Positions 35,338-45,651 of a stretch of DNA of 64,000 bases are shown here, in pieces. Each line of letters starts with the position of its first letter. The stretch's first letter is position 1. The stretch is from contig JADBLO010000059.1 of NCBI GenBank assembly GCA_014894395.1, positions 1 to 64,000 of the forward strand. Direction: 5' to 3'. The stretch is from Thermoplasmata archaeon (GTDB lineage: Archaea; Thermoplasmatota; E2; DHVEG-1). The notes beneath the pieces were generated by a model. The model was not told where the DNA came from. It worked only from the letters and a program-made list of their open reading frames with translations, and searched no databases. Both the position numbers and the translations under genes were made by a program.

Positions 35338-37620
35338 ATGTTTCTTCAGGGAGCAACAGTATTTGAGGTCGCAGCACTATGGATTACTCTCCTTGTTGCC
35401 GTTTTAGGTCTTGTTTATGCCTACTTTCTTAAAAAATACGTCATGAAACAGGATGACGGCAATAAAGAAATGAAAGAAATATCAAAAGCAATTCAAGATG
35501 GTGCTGAAACATATCTACGCAGACAACTAAGAACTGTTTTCTTTGTCATCGTAATTCTAGCAATAGCGCTCTTTCTTACTGCTTATGTAGGAAAACCGGT
35601 GAACTGGGCAGGGTCAAACGAAGAATGGATGCTTGTTTCTATCGGTCGAATGCTCGCTTTCCTTATGGGCGCTGGTTTCTCTGCAAGTATTGGCTACTTT
35701 GGGATGAGGATGGCTGTGCGTGCTAATGTGCGAGTGGCACAAGCATCAAAAACAAGTTTGAAAAAGGCAGTCACTATAGGATATAGAACAGGTACGATAG
35801 TTGGGATGTTGACTGATGGTCTTGGGCTGCTTGGTGGTGCAATAATTTTTATTATCTACGACATCAATGCTCCTGAAGTTTTGCTTGGTTTCGGGTTCGG
35901 TGGTACGTTAATTGCCCTGTTCATGCGCGTAGGTGGTGGAATATTTACAAAGGCAGCAGACGTTGGTGCAGACCTCGTCGGTAAATTAGAAAAAGGAATC
36001 CCTGAGGATGATCCCCGAAACGCGGCTGTAATAGCAGATAATGTTGGTGATAATGTTGGGGATTGTGCAGGGATGGCCGCCGACATTTTTGAATCCTATG
36101 AGGTGACGATGGTTTCAGCAATGATTTTAGGCTTAGCAGCTTTTGCTGGTAACCCTCATCATCAATATGTAGCCGTGGTATTTCCGCTGTTGGTGAGAGC
36201 CATTGGTGTTGTCAGTTCCATCGTTGGTACCTACGCGGTTCGCTCAAAGACTGAAAAAGAGCATGTGATGAAGTCGATTCATCGAGGATTTAGCATTTCC
36301 GCGTTTATATCCATTGTTGGATTTATTGTTCTTGCATTCTTCTGGGTAGATACTCAAATAGCAGATGGTTGGAAGTTTGGCGTTGCAACATTATCTGGAA
36401 TCATTATGGCAGTGGTTATTAACTATCTTACCGATTATTTTACTTCAACCAAACATAAACCGGTCCAAGAAATCGCCGAATCAACGGAAACTGGTTCTGC
36501 AACGACCATCCTCAGTGGTTTAGCCACCGGAATGGAAAGCAGCGTATGGGCACTGTTCGTCATAGTTGGCGCGATGATTGCATCCGCCCTTTTATTTCCT
36601 GCTGAATCGCCCTTTCTTATAGCATATGGTGTTTCGCTTTGTGGGATAGGGATGCTTACGTTGACGGGAAATACGATCTCCATGGACTCCTTTGGTCCCA
36701 TTGTGGATAATGCAAATGGCATAGGAGAAATGACACATATGGAACCTGAGGCTCGACAGAGGCTGGCAGAAATGGATGCTGTTGGTAACACAACAAAAGC
36801 AATAACAAAAGGAATTGCTATTGGTTCAGCAGTAATCGCAGCAGTGAGTTTATTCATGGATTTCATTGTGAGGGCATCAGATGCAGGAAGTCAATTATTG
36901 CGCGTAGAGGGTGGGCAGATTACAGGTCATGTTGTTATTAGTACACCAATCTTTTTCGCAGCGTTACTCATTGGTGGGGCAATTCCCTTTCTCTTTAGCT
37001 CTATGTGTATCAGAGCAGTAGGAAGAGCCGCGAGTTTAATCGTGTTTGAGGTAAGAAAACAGTTTACAACGATAAAAGGCCTCTGGGAGGGCAAGGCCAA
37101 ACCAGATTATACGACCCCCATTGATATCTGCACCAGAGCAGCACAGAAGGAGCTTATCGGTTTAGGTTTACTTGGTATTCTTTCCCCCATTATCATTGGT
37201 TTGATTTTCAATGAGGTCGCCCTCGGAGCATTCCTTGCTGGAACAATACTTTCAGCCCAGCTGCTGGCTGTATTTATGGCAAACGCTGGGGGAGCATGGG
37301 ATAATGCTAAAAAAAGCATTGAAGCTGGAAATCATGGAGGTAAAGGGTCAGAATGTCATCGGGCCAGTATCTGTGGGGATACCGTTGGTGATCCTCTGAA
37401 GGATACCGCAGGCCCTGCGTTAAATCCCTTAGTTAAGGTCATCAATCTTATTGCAATTCTTATTGTGCCAATTGTGGTACGTTACAATTTAGGCATGCTG
37501 AAGGACCCAGTATCATTTTCTTTGGTAATTATCTGTGTTGTTTTAATGATCGTTGGTCTATCATTGGCTGTTTTGGCCAGTAAAAAACCTTCGAAAATTC
37601 AACAGATATCTGATCTATAA
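35338..37620 (+). CDS. hppA: Membrane-bound pyrophosphatase, K+-independent (probably H+-pumping)
   Basis: The integral enzyme couples PPi hydrolysis to ion export. It has about sixteen membrane helices in 760 residues. The substrate site includes [47 protein letters not shown] and [21 protein letters not shown], followed by GDTVGDPLKDTAGPALN. The cation-specificity segment reads GNTTKAITKG, with Lys and Thr at the two positions that mark K+-independent enzymes (recalled from the literature), a class that pumps H+. It has its own promoter and is followed by the CBS and antiporter genes. Confidence 0.94.
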   Translation: MFLQGATVFEVAALWITLLVAVLGLVYAYFLKKYVMKQDDGNKEMKEISKAIQDGAETYLRRQLRTVFFVIVILAIALFLTAYVGKPVNWAGSNEEWMLVSIGRMLAFLMGAGFSASIGYFGMRMAVRANVRVAQASKTSLKKAVTIGYRTGTIVGMLTDGLGLLGGAIIFIIYDINAPEVLLGFGFGGTLIALFMRVGGGIFTKAADVGADLVGKLEKGIPEDDPRNAAVIADNVGDNVGDCAGMAADIFESYEVTMVSAMILGLAAFAGNPHHQYVAVVFPLLVRAIGVVSSIVGTYAVRSKTEKEHVMKSIHRGFSISAFISIVGFIVLAFFWVDTQIADGWKFGVATLSGIIMAVVINYLTDYFTSTKHKPVQEIAESTETGSATTILSGLATGMESSVWALFVIVGAMIASALLFPAESPFLIAYGVSLCGIGMLTLTGNTISMDSFGPIVDNANGIGEMTHMEPEARQRLAEMDAVGNTTKAITKGIAIGSAVIAAVSLFMDFIVRASDAGSQLLRVEGGQITGHVVISTPIFFAALLIGGAIPFLFSSMCIRAVGRAASLIVFEVRKQFTTIKGLWEGKAKPDYTTPIDICTRAAQKELIGLGLLGILSPIIIGLIFNEVALGAFLAGTILSAQLLAVFMANAGGAWDNAKKSIEAGNHGGKGSECHRASICGDTVGDPLKDTAGPALNPLVKVINLIAILIVPIVVRYNLGMLKDPVSFSLVIICVVLMIVGLSLAVLASKKPSKIQQISDL

Positions 37621-37692
37621 GACTTCAGGGTAAAAAATCTTCCCAATTATTTTGTTTTTAATTGATAGCCATTAAATACACGATTTCTGTTT

Positions 37693-38202
37693 ATGAGCCT
37701 AATGAAAAATCGTTTAATCACCGGGTTTTATGAACTGAAAATCAAACAAGTAATTGATAAACGTATATGGGATATCCCGGTAATTGAAGAAAAAGATGAC
37801 ATTGAGAATGTATTAAAAATTTTTGGCAGACGACACCATGTTTGGGTTCTTAAAAGTCAAAAGAGTAAAGAGCTTGTTGGTGTAATTACTGAACATGATA
37901 TACTCTCGATTCTTGTACCGAAAAAATTTTCAGCCTATGGTGTCGGAATGCCTGATATTCGATCACTTCAATATGAGACGGTTACAACAGCGAAGGATCT
38001 TATGTCGACAAAAATGATTTCCTGTGGACCTGATGATACGATAAAAAATGTTCTGCAAAAAATGGCTCGATATCAAATACGTCGTCTTCCAGTAGTTGAT
38101 GGGAAAAAGTTAGTTGGAGAGATTACTCTGCATCAAATGATTCAAAGATACTATGAAGCGACTCAATACTATTCGCTCGTAGAGAATAAAAAAGAAGGTT
38201 GA
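37693..38202 (+). CDS. CBS-domain pair protein
   Basis: This 169-residue soluble protein has two CBS domains (about residues 20-90 and 100-160). ELVGVITEHDILSIL marks the first. AKDLMSTKMISCGPDDTIKNVLQKMARYQIRRLPVV-type sequence marks the second. CBS pairs sense adenine nucleotides or related ligands. The stop codon overlaps the TTG start of the cation antiporter (TTGA), so the two are translated together and the CBS protein probably regulates that transporter. No ribosome-binding sequence precedes the ATG, and a TATA-like CATTAAATACAC lies about 20 bases upstream. Confidence 0.88.
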   Translation: MSLMKNRLITGFYELKIKQVIDKRIWDIPVIEEKDDIENVLKIFGRRHHVWVLKSQKSKELVGVITEHDILSILVPKKFSAYGVGMPDIRSLQYETVTTAKDLMSTKMISCGPDDTIKNVLQKMARYQIRRLPVVDGKKLVGEITLHQMIQRYYEATQYYSLVENKKEG

Positions 38203-39407
38203 TTTTTACGGTTACGATAGTCGATATTGCTTTTTCCCTTGCTTTAGCCCTTATTATTGCACGAGTAATGGGTTATTTTTTTGATAAATTAAAACAACCG
38301 ACCGTCATTGGTGAAATCATCGCAGGGATCTTGCTTGGAGGGTTTGGTTTAGGGGTTCTCTCAGGGTTTACTTTTTCGTTCTTTGGTTTAACGATTTCTC
38401 TCCCCCAATTATCCTATACTTCTGACGAATTCCGCTTCTTCGCAGATTTAGGTATTCTTTTACTGATGTTTATTATAGGCCTGGAAACAAGTATATCTAA
38501 ACTAAAGGAGGTGGGAAAACCTACTTTTTTTGTTGCATTTGGAGGTGTTATCCTCCCTTTAATCCTAGGAAGTATTGCGGGTACTCTGTTTGGTTTTTCC
38601 TGGCAAGAAAGTATACTCATCGGTTTAATGCTTGTCGCAACCTCAATTGGCGTTACGGTAAGAACACTGGCGGATCTTCATGTCTTAAACACCAATGTTG
38701 GCATCACGGTTTTAGGCGCCGCTGTTATCGATGATGTATTGGGAATTATTGCATTTGCTCTTATTTTAGGGATTTACAATCCACTTCAGATAGGTATTAC
38801 CATAACGATTTTTTTCCTAATTTTCCTTTACCTGGGATTGAAAATCATCGATAAAGTGATGAATCTTGGAGAAAAAATCAACCTCCCGAAATCGCTCCTT
38901 AGCATTTCTCTTGCTATTTTCCTTTTCTATTCGTTTTTCGCTGATCGCTGTGGAATTACTGGGATAACAGGTGCTTTTGTCGCAGGATTATTAATTGGGC
39001 AAACCATACAATCAAAAAAAATCTCTGATGATGTGAAAGCGATAGGCTATAGTTTTTTCGTACCTTTGTTTTTTGTAGGAGTTGGGGCAAGTGTTGACCT
39101 TACTGCTTTCTTAGTTATTGGTGTTTTTTCTGTTGTTGTCATCATCGTGGGAATTATCGGTAAAATTGTTGGTTGCGGTATTGGTGCAAAACTAGCTGGC
39201 ATGTCGCTTCGCCATTCCCTACAGGTGGGGGTTGGTATGATTCCAAGGATGGAGGTTGCACTCATTATTGTTAGTATTGCCATTTCTCGCGGGCTTATCA
39301 CTGGAGACGTTGCTCATCAGATACTTGCAACAACGATTGTGACGACCATTGTTACTACGTTGATTACGCCTTTCTTACTTAAAGCTACATTTAAATATCG
39401 ATTTTGA
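38199..39407 (+). CDS. CPA2-family cation/proton antiporter
   Basis: The 402-residue membrane protein has about twelve helices in the NapA/KefB (Na_H_Exchanger) pattern. PTVIGEIIAGILLGGFGLG occurs in helix 1-2. GILLLMFIIGLETSISKLKE, AAVIDDVLGIIAFALILG (the VIDD ion-binding Asp pair) and GITGITGAFVAGLLIGQT follow. It lacks the C-terminal TrkA-N domain of KefB. The coupled CBS gene may supply regulation instead. The TTG start is within the TTGA overlap with the CBS stop. Exchanged ion (Na+ or K+) is not determinable. Confidence 0.9.
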   Translation: MIFTVTIVDIAFSLALALIIARVMGYFFDKLKQPTVIGEIIAGILLGGFGLGVLSGFTFSFFGLTISLPQLSYTSDEFRFFADLGILLLMFIIGLETSISKLKEVGKPTFFVAFGGVILPLILGSIAGTLFGFSWQESILIGLMLVATSIGVTVRTLADLHVLNTNVGITVLGAAVIDDVLGIIAFALILGIYNPLQIGITITIFFLIFLYLGLKIIDKVMNLGEKINLPKSLLSISLAIFLFYSFFADRCGITGITGAFVAGLLIGQTIQSKKISDDVKAIGYSFFVPLFFVGVGASVDLTAFLVIGVFSVVVIIVGIIGKIVGCGIGAKLAGMSLRHSLQVGVGMIPRMEVALIIVSIAISRGLITGDVAHQILATTIVTTIVTTLITPFLLKATFKYRF

Positions 39408-39564
39408 TGTAAAAAAAATCGAAAAAGAGATGAATCTAACGTCATGATTTGACGTTCTGACCTCCTCTAAGAATCGTTCTCTTTTTTCTGAGATAAAACA
39501 TTCAGTATTTAATTCATTGATATGTCTAATCCAGTAGTCTCAACATCCTTCTTTTTTGTTAACG

Positions 39565-41652
39565 TTAACCAAACAGAACAAACAATGGCAGAAATACAAG
39601 CGTTACAACTGACATTAACTTGATGAGAATGTTGAGCGATGGCCCTGAGGTATCTTTACATGGATCTCCAACGGTATCACCAATAACCGCCGCCTTATGA
39701 GCAGGCGATCCTTTTCCACCAAGATTACCTGCTTCAATGTATTTTTTTGCGTTATCCCAGGCACCACCCGCATTTGCAAGGAAAACGGCAAGCAGGAAAC
39801 CTGTTGTAATCGAACCAAGGAGAAGACCAGCAAGACCCGCAAGACCAGCTCCTTTAGGACCAACGAGACCAAACACAACTCCGATAATAATTGGAGAAAT
39901 AACCGCTAGTACACCAGGTACAATCATCTCACGTAATGCTCGTTTGGTACTGATGGTGACACATCGTTTGTAATCAGGTTTACTGTTTGGATCTGTTAAC
40001 AAGTGGAATTCTTTGAACTGGTATCGAACCTCGTCCACCATACTCCGTGCTGCTTTTCCGACCGCACCCATGGTAAGTGCAATGAAAATAAAGGGTAGCA
40101 TCGCACCGAGAAACACCCCTGCAACCAGATACGTGTTACTGATTGACAGCATCTGACTGATTTCAATATCAGAGTAGTACAGTCGCAGGGAAACCATAAA
40201 CGTGGCAATCAACGCTAGTGCAGTAACCGCTGCTGAACCAATCGCAAATCCTTTTCCCATCGCAGCAGTTGTATTTCCAACGGCATCAAGTGCTTCTGCA
40301 CGCTCTCGAACCTCTTTTCCCAGTCCCGCCATCTCAGCAATGCCTGCTGCATTATCCGCAACAGGTCCGTAACAATCAGTTGCTAGTGAGATACCAAGAA
40401 CACTCAGCATTCCCACTGCAGACAATGCAACACCATAGAACTCAGCAAATTGATATGCAAAGATCATCGCTGCGACTACCGCAAGAACAGGGATGACCGT
40501 GCTCATCATACCCGTAACCATTCCTTGGATAATAGTGGTTGCTGGACCAGTTTTTGCTGCTTCTGCGATCCCATGCACTGGTTTTTGTTTCTCTGAGGTG
40601 AAATATTCAGTGCTCAACCCGATGATAATTCCTGCAATCAAACCAGCAAGCATAGCATAATAGGGACCAAGTTCACCGTCGAGTACATACCATATTGCGA
40701 TGCCGCCAAGCACAGCTACAAGAATCGTGCTTACAAACAATCCATTTCGTAGTGCAGAGTAAACATTCCCTTTTTTCCCTGATCGGACAAACAGCATCCC
40801 TAGAATTGAGGCAAAGATACCAATTGCAGAGATCAACAAGGGAAGCATCAGTGCCTTTTCACCATACATAGTGAATGCAAATCCTCCTGCAATTGCTGCG
40901 AGCGCCATTGTAGCAATGATTGCTTCAACATAGGATTCATATAAATCTGCACCCATGCCAGCAACATCACCAACGTTGTCGCCGACGAGATCAGCGATAA
41001 CTGCAGGATTCCTTGGATCATCTTCAGGGATGTTTTCCTCGACTTTCCCCACAAGGTCTGCTCCGATGTCAGCAGATTTCGTATAGATGCCACCTCCAAC
41101 TCGTGCAAACAATGCTACTGAGGATGCGCCGAAACCAAAACCAAATAAAACATTGGTAGTTACCGCTGCATCTAAGTGAAAGAGGTCATGGAATAGAGTA
41201 TACATGCCCCATACTCCTAGAATTCCCAGACCGACAACGCAGAGCCCCATGACTGCTCCGCTGGAAAATGCGATAGATAATCCTTTATTCATATTCTTTT
41301 TTACGCCTTCTGCTGTTTTCGCATTAGCAAGTGTAGCAATCCGCATGCCGATATTTCCAGATAGCATAGATAAAATTGCACCAATAAGAAACGCAAATGC
41401 TGTACCCCAATGGAGATTGCTGTTCGGGATAAACGATGCCCCTGCTAGGATAACAGTCATGATACCTACAAAGATGATGAGTACTTTGGTTTCACTGTTT
41501 AAAAATGCAATAGCCCCTTGTCGTATCGCATGACTTATTTCCTGCATTTTTTCGTTACCTGAGCTCTCGCGACGTATCTTATACGCGAGATATCCTGCAA
41601 AAAATAAGGCAACTAATCCACTTATCAATACAACTATTGAAATGTTTTCCAT
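39565..41652 (-). CDS. hppA: Membrane-bound pyrophosphatase, K+-dependent type
   Basis: This second ion-pumping pyrophosphatase of 695 residues has the same substrate motifs as the first: [69 protein letters not shown] and [17 protein letters not shown]. The specificity segment is [10 protein letters not shown], with Ala and Gly at the marker positions of K+-dependent enzymes. That class includes Na+ pumps and some H+ pumps. The ORF-track start is 22 codons too long. ATG 41652 has GAGGTG seven bases upstream and begins [18 protein letters not shown]. It converges with the antiporter gene. Confidence 0.94.
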   Translation of the reverse strand: MENISIVVLISGLVALFFAGYLAYKIRRESSGNEKMQEISHAIRQGAIAFLNSETKVLIIFVGIMTVILAGASFIPNSNLHWGTAFAFLIGAILSMLSGNIGMRIATLANAKTAEGVKKNMNKGLSIAFSSGAVMGLCVVGLGILGVWGMYTLFHDLFHLDAAVTTNVLFGFGFGASSVALFARVGGGIYTKSADIGADLVGKVEENIPEDDPRNPAVIADLVGDNVGDVAGMGADLYESYVEAIIATMALAAIAGGFAFTMYGEKALMLPLLISAIGIFASILGMLFVRSGKKGNVYSALRNGLFVSTILVAVLGGIAIWYVLDGELGPYYAMLAGLIAGIIIGLSTEYFTSEKQKPVHGIAEAAKTGPATTIIQGMVTGMMSTVIPVLAVVAAMIFAYQFAEFYGVALSAVGMLSVLGISLATDCYGPVADNAAGIAEMAGLGKEVRERAEALDAVGNTTAAMGKGFAIGSAAVTALALIATFMVSLRLYYSDIEISQMLSISNTYLVAGVFLGAMLPFIFIALTMGAVGKAARSMVDEVRYQFKEFHLLTDPNSKPDYKRCVTISTKRALREMIVPGVLAVISPIIIGVVFGLVGPKGAGLAGLAGLLLGSITTGFLLAVFLANAGGAWDNAKKYIEAGNLGGKGSPAHKAAVIGDTVGDPCKDTSGPSLNILIKLMSVVTLVFLPLFVLFG

Positions 41653-41829
41653 AAATGACACCTCACGACTAGCGAGAACAAGATATAGATATTTAATTAT
41701 TATGAAATTAACAAACAAACACTCATATTAAAATACCCGATGTTCTACATTCCGACGAAGATGCTCAATATTTTACTGAGAAATTGTTGTTTTTTAGTAA
41801 AACAGAGCGGTAATTGACTGGAATAGATT

Positions 41830-42546
41830 ATGAGAAAAAAGGGTAAGATTCAAAAACAAAACATGATTACCATCTTGTTAGGCAAAAGAATTATGCTTAG
41901 AAACATACAATCGTTTTTTTGTAAAAAAAACGTGATTTATAGGCTCAAGCTCCTTGTAGTTTTTGTAAGTATTGTTGCAGTGGGTGCCCTTCTTTTTCTA
42001 ACAATTCTTAACCTTTTAACACCAGATCAACAGAAATGGTATTCAGCTCTTTCTCTTGCTTATTTTCTTCCTCCTGCAGGTAAAGAAACTGTAATTCCTT
42101 TGGGATTAAGCCAAGGTTTGCCCATACTTCCCTGGTGCATTACTCTTTTTTTCTTTGATTTTCTTGTCTGTATTGGATTTCTTACTAACTGGTGGCTCCT
42201 GGAATTCCTTATTGCACATATCCCTCCATTTCCCTTTTTAGGAATAAAAAGACAAAAACCTCATTTCTATAAAAAAAAGATTTCTCTTAAACTATGGTAC
42301 GAGAAGTTGCATAAAAAAACAAAAGAGATTGAAGCTAAAAAATATGGTAAGTTGCTTCCAATTGCTTTGTTTATTTTTATGCTTGTTCCTTTTCAAGGAA
42401 CAGGTGCAATGTCAACAACAATTATTGGAACATGGTTGGGTCTTCGACAAAAAGAAACACTGTTCATTGTTTCAATAGGATCTTTTCTTTCAATTCTCTT
42501 AATTGTAGCAATCTATCTAGGTATCGTAGAAATCTGGAGAGTTTAG
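41830..42546 (+). CDS. Small multidrug-export-like (PF06695 type) membrane protein
   Basis: The 238-residue protein has a basic N-terminus and about five membrane segments. The motif PPAGKETVIPLGLSQGLP after the second helix and PFQGTGAMSTTIIGTWLGL in the next hairpin are the conserved features of the family annotated as putative small multi-drug export proteins. That name is historical, and transport of drugs is not demonstrated. Internal Met codons at positions 12 and 22 are alternative starts. It is divergent from the second pyrophosphatase and upstream of the phosphate transporter. Confidence 0.72.
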   Translation: MRKKGKIQKQNMITILLGKRIMLRNIQSFFCKKNVIYRLKLLVVFVSIVAVGALLFLTILNLLTPDQQKWYSALSLAYFLPPAGKETVIPLGLSQGLPILPWCITLFFFDFLVCIGFLTNWWLLEFLIAHIPPFPFLGIKRQKPHFYKKKISLKLWYEKLHKKTKEIEAKKYGKLLPIALFIFMLVPFQGTGAMSTTIIGTWLGLRQKETLFIVSIGSFLSILLIVAIYLGIVEIWRV

Positions 42547-42633
42547 ATAAAAGAAGCAGAATTTTTCATAATGCTTATTTACAGTTAACTGTTATCTTAC
42601 GTTTGAATATATATTTTATGGTGGAGGCATCGG

Positions 42634-43878
42634 TTGGATATAACGTTATTGCTCATCGCGGGTGGTGCGAGTGCTATCGGTTTTTACATGGCATGGAACA
42701 TAGGAGCTAATGATGTGTCCAACTCGATGGCTACCGCAGTTGGTGCCAAAGCGATAACCTTTCGACAAGCGGTTCTTATTGCAGCGGTATTAACCTTTGT
42801 AGGTGCGGTATTTGTCGGATCCCAGGTTACAGAAACAATAAAAGGAGGTATTATTGATCCCTATAAAATCGGTGATCCCTTTATTTTATTGTTAGGGTTC
42901 GTTTCTTCTCTTTTAGCAGCATCGATCTTTGTAACGCTAGCAACATGGAAAGAAATGCCGATTTCCACGACGCATGCAATCATCGGTGCCATAGTTGGTT
43001 TTGGACTTATTGCGGGCGGAAACACCTGTATCAATTGGGGGAAACTAGCGGAGATTACAGCGAGCTGGGTATTATCACCAGTTGTAGGGTGTATCATTGC
43101 CTTCATTGTGTTTAAGGTCATTGTCAAGTTGATTTTCTCCAAAGAAAATCCTGTAGAGGCTGCGAAGATAGTTGGCCCCGGGATAATTGGAGTGACCACG
43201 TTTATGATCGTTTCTTCTCTTTTCATGAAAACTAATCTTGGTGAAAGGTTAGGGATCATCGATTTACCACTTATTTTAACCATCTCCATTGTTACAGGGG
43301 TTTGCCTCGCAGGTGTGTCTACTTTTTTACTAAGACATATAATGGCGCGTACGCCATCAGAGGACTACGGAACAGTAGAACAGATATTTAGAAAACTGCA
43401 AATAATAACCTCCTGCTACGTTGCATTCTCTCATGGTGCAAACGATGTAGCAAACGCAATAGGGCCCGTAGCCGCTATCTTTTCTCTCGCAACTGAAGGA
43501 GTGGTGAATACAACGGCTGAGATTCCTACCTACTTGCTTGCTTTAGGCGGCATTGGAATAGGCGTTGGAGCAATAACATGGGGTCATAAGGTCATGAGAA
43601 CAGTTGGATATAGAATAACTAGTCTTACTAATACACGGGGCTTCTCTGTTGATTTTGCGGCTGCAACCACAGTGCTGGTAGCATCAAAGCTTGGGTTACC
43701 AATATCTACGTCTCATACTGTTATAGGGGCTGTTATTGGTGTTGGTCTAGCGAGAGGGTTAGATGCAGTAGATTTAAAAGTTATAAAGAAGATCATTTAC
43801 TCGTGGCTTCTGACTGTCCCTTCAGCGATAGCGCTCTCAGCGATAATTTTTATAGGACTTAAAGCCATATTGTATTAA
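42634..43878 (+). CDS. pit: PiT-family inorganic phosphate transporter
   Basis: The 414-residue permease has two homologous halves, each with the PiT signature: WNIGANDVSNSMATAVGAKA near the N-terminus and SHGANDVANAIGPVAAI in the second half. PiT proteins import phosphate with H+ or Na+. The start is TTG with GTGGAGG seven bases upstream, preceded by an A+T-rich TATA-like GAATATATATTTTA. The DUF47 partner begins 14 bases after the stop. Phosphate released by the two pyrophosphatases makes the location noteworthy. Confidence 0.95.
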   Translation: MDITLLLIAGGASAIGFYMAWNIGANDVSNSMATAVGAKAITFRQAVLIAAVLTFVGAVFVGSQVTETIKGGIIDPYKIGDPFILLLGFVSSLLAASIFVTLATWKEMPISTTHAIIGAIVGFGLIAGGNTCINWGKLAEITASWVLSPVVGCIIAFIVFKVIVKLIFSKENPVEAAKIVGPGIIGVTTFMIVSSLFMKTNLGERLGIIDLPLILTISIVTGVCLAGVSTFLLRHIMARTPSEDYGTVEQIFRKLQIITSCYVAFSHGANDVANAIGPVAAIFSLATEGVVNTTAEIPTYLLALGGIGIGVGAITWGHKVMRTVGYRITSLTNTRGFSVDFAAATTVLVASKLGLPISTSHTVIGAVIGVGLARGLDAVDLKVIKKIIYSWLLTVPSAIALSAIIFIGLKAILY

Positions 43879-43892
43879 AACAAGGTGAAAAC

Positions 43893-44591
43893 ATGAAAGA
43901 AGAAATGAAACACTTCAGAGCACCAATCACAGAAACCTTAAGACGAAAATCCCCTTTTAATCAATTATTAGACCACATGGGAAAAGTCAAAGAATGTATC
44001 GATATCCTTGGAGATAGTTTAATTCGATATTATAAAGGCGATTACAAAGGATTTTCAGAAATATCTGAGAATGTTTCAAGACTTGAACATGAGGCTGACC
44101 AAATCAAGGGGAATATTCGAAACCATCTCCCTACTTCCATCTTAATGCCCGTTGATAAAGGAAAGTTTTTATGGGCGTTGCGGGAGCAGGATTCCATTCT
44201 TGATCATGCAGAAAATCTCGTGCAAATGCTTGATATGCGTCATACAAAAATCCCCAAAGAGCTACAGGTTCTTTTTATTGAACATACCTGGTTAGTTATA
44301 GATACCGTAAAAGCTATGGAAGATGCAGTACAAAATATTAGAGATTTGGTTGAATCGGGTTTCGTAAAACGGGAACGAGAGCAAACAAAGAGTTACATTC
44401 ATAAGGTCCATGAATTGGAATGGGCAGCAGACCAAAAGAAGTATGATATGACAAAAGGTATTTATAAGCTTGAAAAAAAACTCGAACCTATGGATGTGTA
44501 TCATTTGTTAAAAATTGCAGATTGGGTCGACGATATTGCTGATCATGCTGAGAACGTGGCAGATTGGTTGCGGTCAATGATTGCACGATAA
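43893..44591 (+). CDS. DUF47 / PhoU-like accessory protein of PiT
   Basis: This all-helical soluble protein of 232 residues is typical of the DUF47 (PhoU_div) family. FSEISENVSRLEHEADQIKGNIRNHL and VHELEWAADQKKYDM carry the E-x-x-A/H-D metal-binding motifs, and ADWVDDIADHAENVADWL closes the second bundle. Such proteins are found next to PiT transporters across bacteria and archaea and are thought to control them. AGGTGA precedes the ATG. Confidence 0.92.
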   Translation: MKEEMKHFRAPITETLRRKSPFNQLLDHMGKVKECIDILGDSLIRYYKGDYKGFSEISENVSRLEHEADQIKGNIRNHLPTSILMPVDKGKFLWALREQDSILDHAENLVQMLDMRHTKIPKELQVLFIEHTWLVIDTVKAMEDAVQNIRDLVESGFVKREREQTKSYIHKVHELEWAADQKKYDMTKGIYKLEKKLEPMDVYHLLKIADWVDDIADHAENVADWLRSMIAR

Positions 44592-44593
44592 AT

Positions 44594-44601
44594 CTTTTTT
44601 T
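44594..44601 (+). terminator. T-run terminator after the phosphate genes
   Basis: A run of seven to eight T residues directly after the DUF47 stop separates the phosphate pair from the hydrogenase operon. Confidence 0.45.
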
Positions 44602-44677
44602 GTGAAAAAACATAATACCGGAAATTTCTAATAGTCCTAGAGATTACATCGCCTGTAAAAAAATTGAGGGTTGCTGT

Positions 44678-45115
44678 ATGGGAAAAAATCTCCCCAAGTC
44701 ATTTAAGAAAGCACTGTGGGTGTATCATTGTAATTCTGGCTCATGTAATGGATGTGACATCGAAATAATTGCAGCTCTCTGTCCTCGTTACGATGTCGAG
44801 CGATTTGGAATAAAACTTGTTGGTTCACCAAGACATGCTGATGTGTTATTAATTACTGGAGCAGTGACACGACAGCTTGCTGATAAAATAAAACGTGTAT
44901 ATGAGCAGATGCCTGATCCAAAAGCCGTAATTTGCGTAGGGAATTGTGGAAACACTGGTGATGTTTTCTATGAATCGTATAATCTGGTTGGTCCTGTTGA
45001 TCAAATCATCCCTGTTGATGTTTATATCATTGGATGTCCTCCACGACCGGAAAACATCATCTATGGAGTTGCAAAAGCATGGATGAAACTCGAAACATTA
45101 GAGGCAAAAACATGA
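44678..45115 (+). CDS. mbhJ: Membrane-bound hydrogenase small subunit (MbhJ/EchC/NuoB-like)
   Basis: This 145-residue iron-sulfur subunit holds the proximal [4Fe-4S] cluster. The Cys ligands are visible in SGSCNGCDIE, CVGNCGNTG and IIGCPPRPENI. The short length and absence of a signal peptide mark it as a group 4 (energy-converting) [NiFe] hydrogenase or complex I type, not an uptake hydrogenase. It is first in a four-gene block of tightly overlapping genes, and its stop overlaps the next ATG (ATGA). Confidence 0.92.
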   Translation: MGKNLPKSFKKALWVYHCNSGSCNGCDIEIIAALCPRYDVERFGIKLVGSPRHADVLLITGAVTRQLADKIKRVYEQMPDPKAVICVGNCGNTGDVFYESYNLVGPVDQIIPVDVYIIGCPPRPENIIYGVAKAWMKLETLEAKT

Positions 45116-45651
45116 CAAAAAAAGAGCGGTTAACTCCTGAGGAACTCATCCAATCAATAAAAGATATGTTCACTACCAATATCCAGGATGCTCGAATAGA
45201 AAAACGAACCATGGGAAAAAAGAAAACAGAATTTTATCATCTGTGGATACGACTCGATAAAACCATATTCAAAGAAGCAGTAAGGCACCTTCAAAGTCTT
45301 GATCCGGCGCTGCATTTTGCTGTCGCCTCTGGCTACGACCTTGATGATACCATTGAACTGGTCTATTCCTTCTCACTCTACCACGGAGTAAGACATCAGG
45401 AAATATCCGTGAATCTCACGGTTGCTCTCCCAAAATCAGACCCAACAATTGAAACCATTACTGATCTCATCCCTGGTTCCTTGATCTCTGAGCAAGAAAA
45501 GCAAGAAATGCTTGGAATTACTGTAAAAAACATCCCGAAAAACTCACGAGTGTTCATCGCAGATGATTTTCCCAAAGGAGTGTACGCCTGGCGACGTGAT
45601 GAAACCGGACCAAAAAAACTCATCCGCAACCTTCATAAGGTGAAATCATGA
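45112..45651 (+). CDS. mbhK: Hydrogenase subunit MbhK (NuoC/30-kDa-like)
   Basis: This soluble subunit of about 179 residues supports the large subunit. The segment SGYDLDDTIELVYSFSLYHG matches the NuoC/EchD pattern. VNLTVALPKSDPTIETITDLIPGS and a C-terminal region end in ADDFPKGVYAWRRDE, close to the usual HPxxxPLRKD. The ORF track begins upstream in a region that overlaps the small-subunit gene. The ATG here overlaps that gene's stop and is clearly the translational start. Its own stop overlaps the large subunit by four bases. Confidence 0.9.
   Translation: MTKKERLTPEELIQSIKDMFTTNIQDARIEKRTMGKKKTEFYHLWIRLDKTIFKEAVRHLQSLDPALHFAVASGYDLDDTIELVYSFSLYHGVRHQEISVNLTVALPKSDPTIETITDLIPGSLISEQEKQEMLGITVKNIPKNSRVFIADDFPKGVYAWRRDETGPKKLIRNLHKVKS

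Noticed and set aside
45034-45111. Upstream extension of the mbhK frame in the ORF track
   Set aside because: It overlaps the conserved C-terminus of the small subunit. The ATGA overlap at 45112 gives the expected start.
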